A program made the position numbers and the translations under genes. Below, in pieces: positions 60,183 to 64,000 of a DNA stretch of 64,000 nt. Source of the DNA: Candidatus Cohnella colombiensis (lineage in GTDB: Bacteria > Bacillota > Bacilli > Paenibacillales > Paenibacillaceae); the NCBI GenBank assembly GCA_029203125.1, contig CP119317.1, positions 620,001 to 684,000 on the forward strand, written 5' to 3'. Within the stretch, counting starts at the first letter, position 1. Each line of letters starts with the position of its first letter. A model generated the notes under the pieces. That model ran no database searches, was not told the DNA's origin, and was given only the letters and a program-made list of their open reading frames with translations.

Positions 60183-64000
<3,818 letters not shown>

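Overview
The window looks like chromosome of a spore-forming, Gram-positive Bacillota of the Paenibacillaceae (Paenibacillus or a close relative). The evidence is: strong Shine-Dalgarno sites with frequent GTG/TTG starts; a block in the Bacillus order ydcC-alr-ndoAI-ndoA ... tex-cmpA-sprT(ydcK); sporulation-type genes (cmpA, YheC/YheD, a LolA-like lipoprotein); and very large SLH-anchored surface proteins.

Layout. 1-0.96 kb: an IS110-family transposase (minus strand, cut by the window edge) with a structured upstream non-coding end that could encode a bridge RNA. 1.06-2.8 kb: AIM24-like protein and AI-2E-type permease. 3.0-12.3 kb: the conserved block (lipoprotein, alanine racemase, EndoAI/EndoA toxin-antitoxin, M29 aminopeptidase, Tex, CmpA, SprT-like protein), interrupted by an Rrf2 regulator and a nitroreductase whose promoter carries three copies of a 22-bp inverted repeat. 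12.4-18.1 kb: two tRNA clusters (Asn-Ser; Glu-Lys-Leu) around a signalling operon: hybrid histidine kinase, HPt-REC-GGDEF-REC protein, single-domain response regulator. 18.1-21.3 kb: an AraC regulator and a GH42 beta-galactosidase, bracketed by tRNA-Leu and a 47-bp exact duplicate of its 3' end, which looks like an integrated cassette. 21.4-28.4 kb: an ArsR-like regulator, a small protein and a complete minus-strand family-5 ABC importer operon with a CcpA-type cre site.

28.9-38.6 kb: acyltransferase, an LRR-SLH protein split by one in-frame stop codon, a polysaccharide deacetylase, a YheC/YheD ATP-grasp protein, small unknowns, DUF4003, a VOC-fold protein and a LacI regulator.

38.7-47.2 kb holds the most distinctive system: an eight-gene, tightly coupled operon facing the LacI gene, with a perfect 22-bp palindrome just after its -10 box. 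It encodes a mannonate-oxidoreductase-like SDR, a LarA (nickel-pincer lactate racemase) homologue, a gluconokinase-like FGGY kinase, LarE, LarB, LarC with a 94-residue His-rich insert, a NiCoT-type nickel permease and a short uronate-isomerase-like protein. Read together they suggest a glucuronate route: glucuronate -> fructuronate -> mannonate -> (C2 epimerisation by a Ni-pincer enzyme) gluconate -> 6-phosphogluconate. The operon would also make its own cofactor and import its own nickel. The pathway is inference; the gene families and operon structure are directly visible.

47.6-64.0 kb: three consecutive large secreted proteins that share modules (beta-helix, Big_4/Big_2, concanavalin-like, pre-SLH domain, three SLH repeats). 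Two are beta-helix paralogues of about 2000 residues; the third is a GH2 glycosidase cut by the window end. They look like cell-surface polysaccharide-acting proteins that could feed the sugar importers and catabolic genes upstream.
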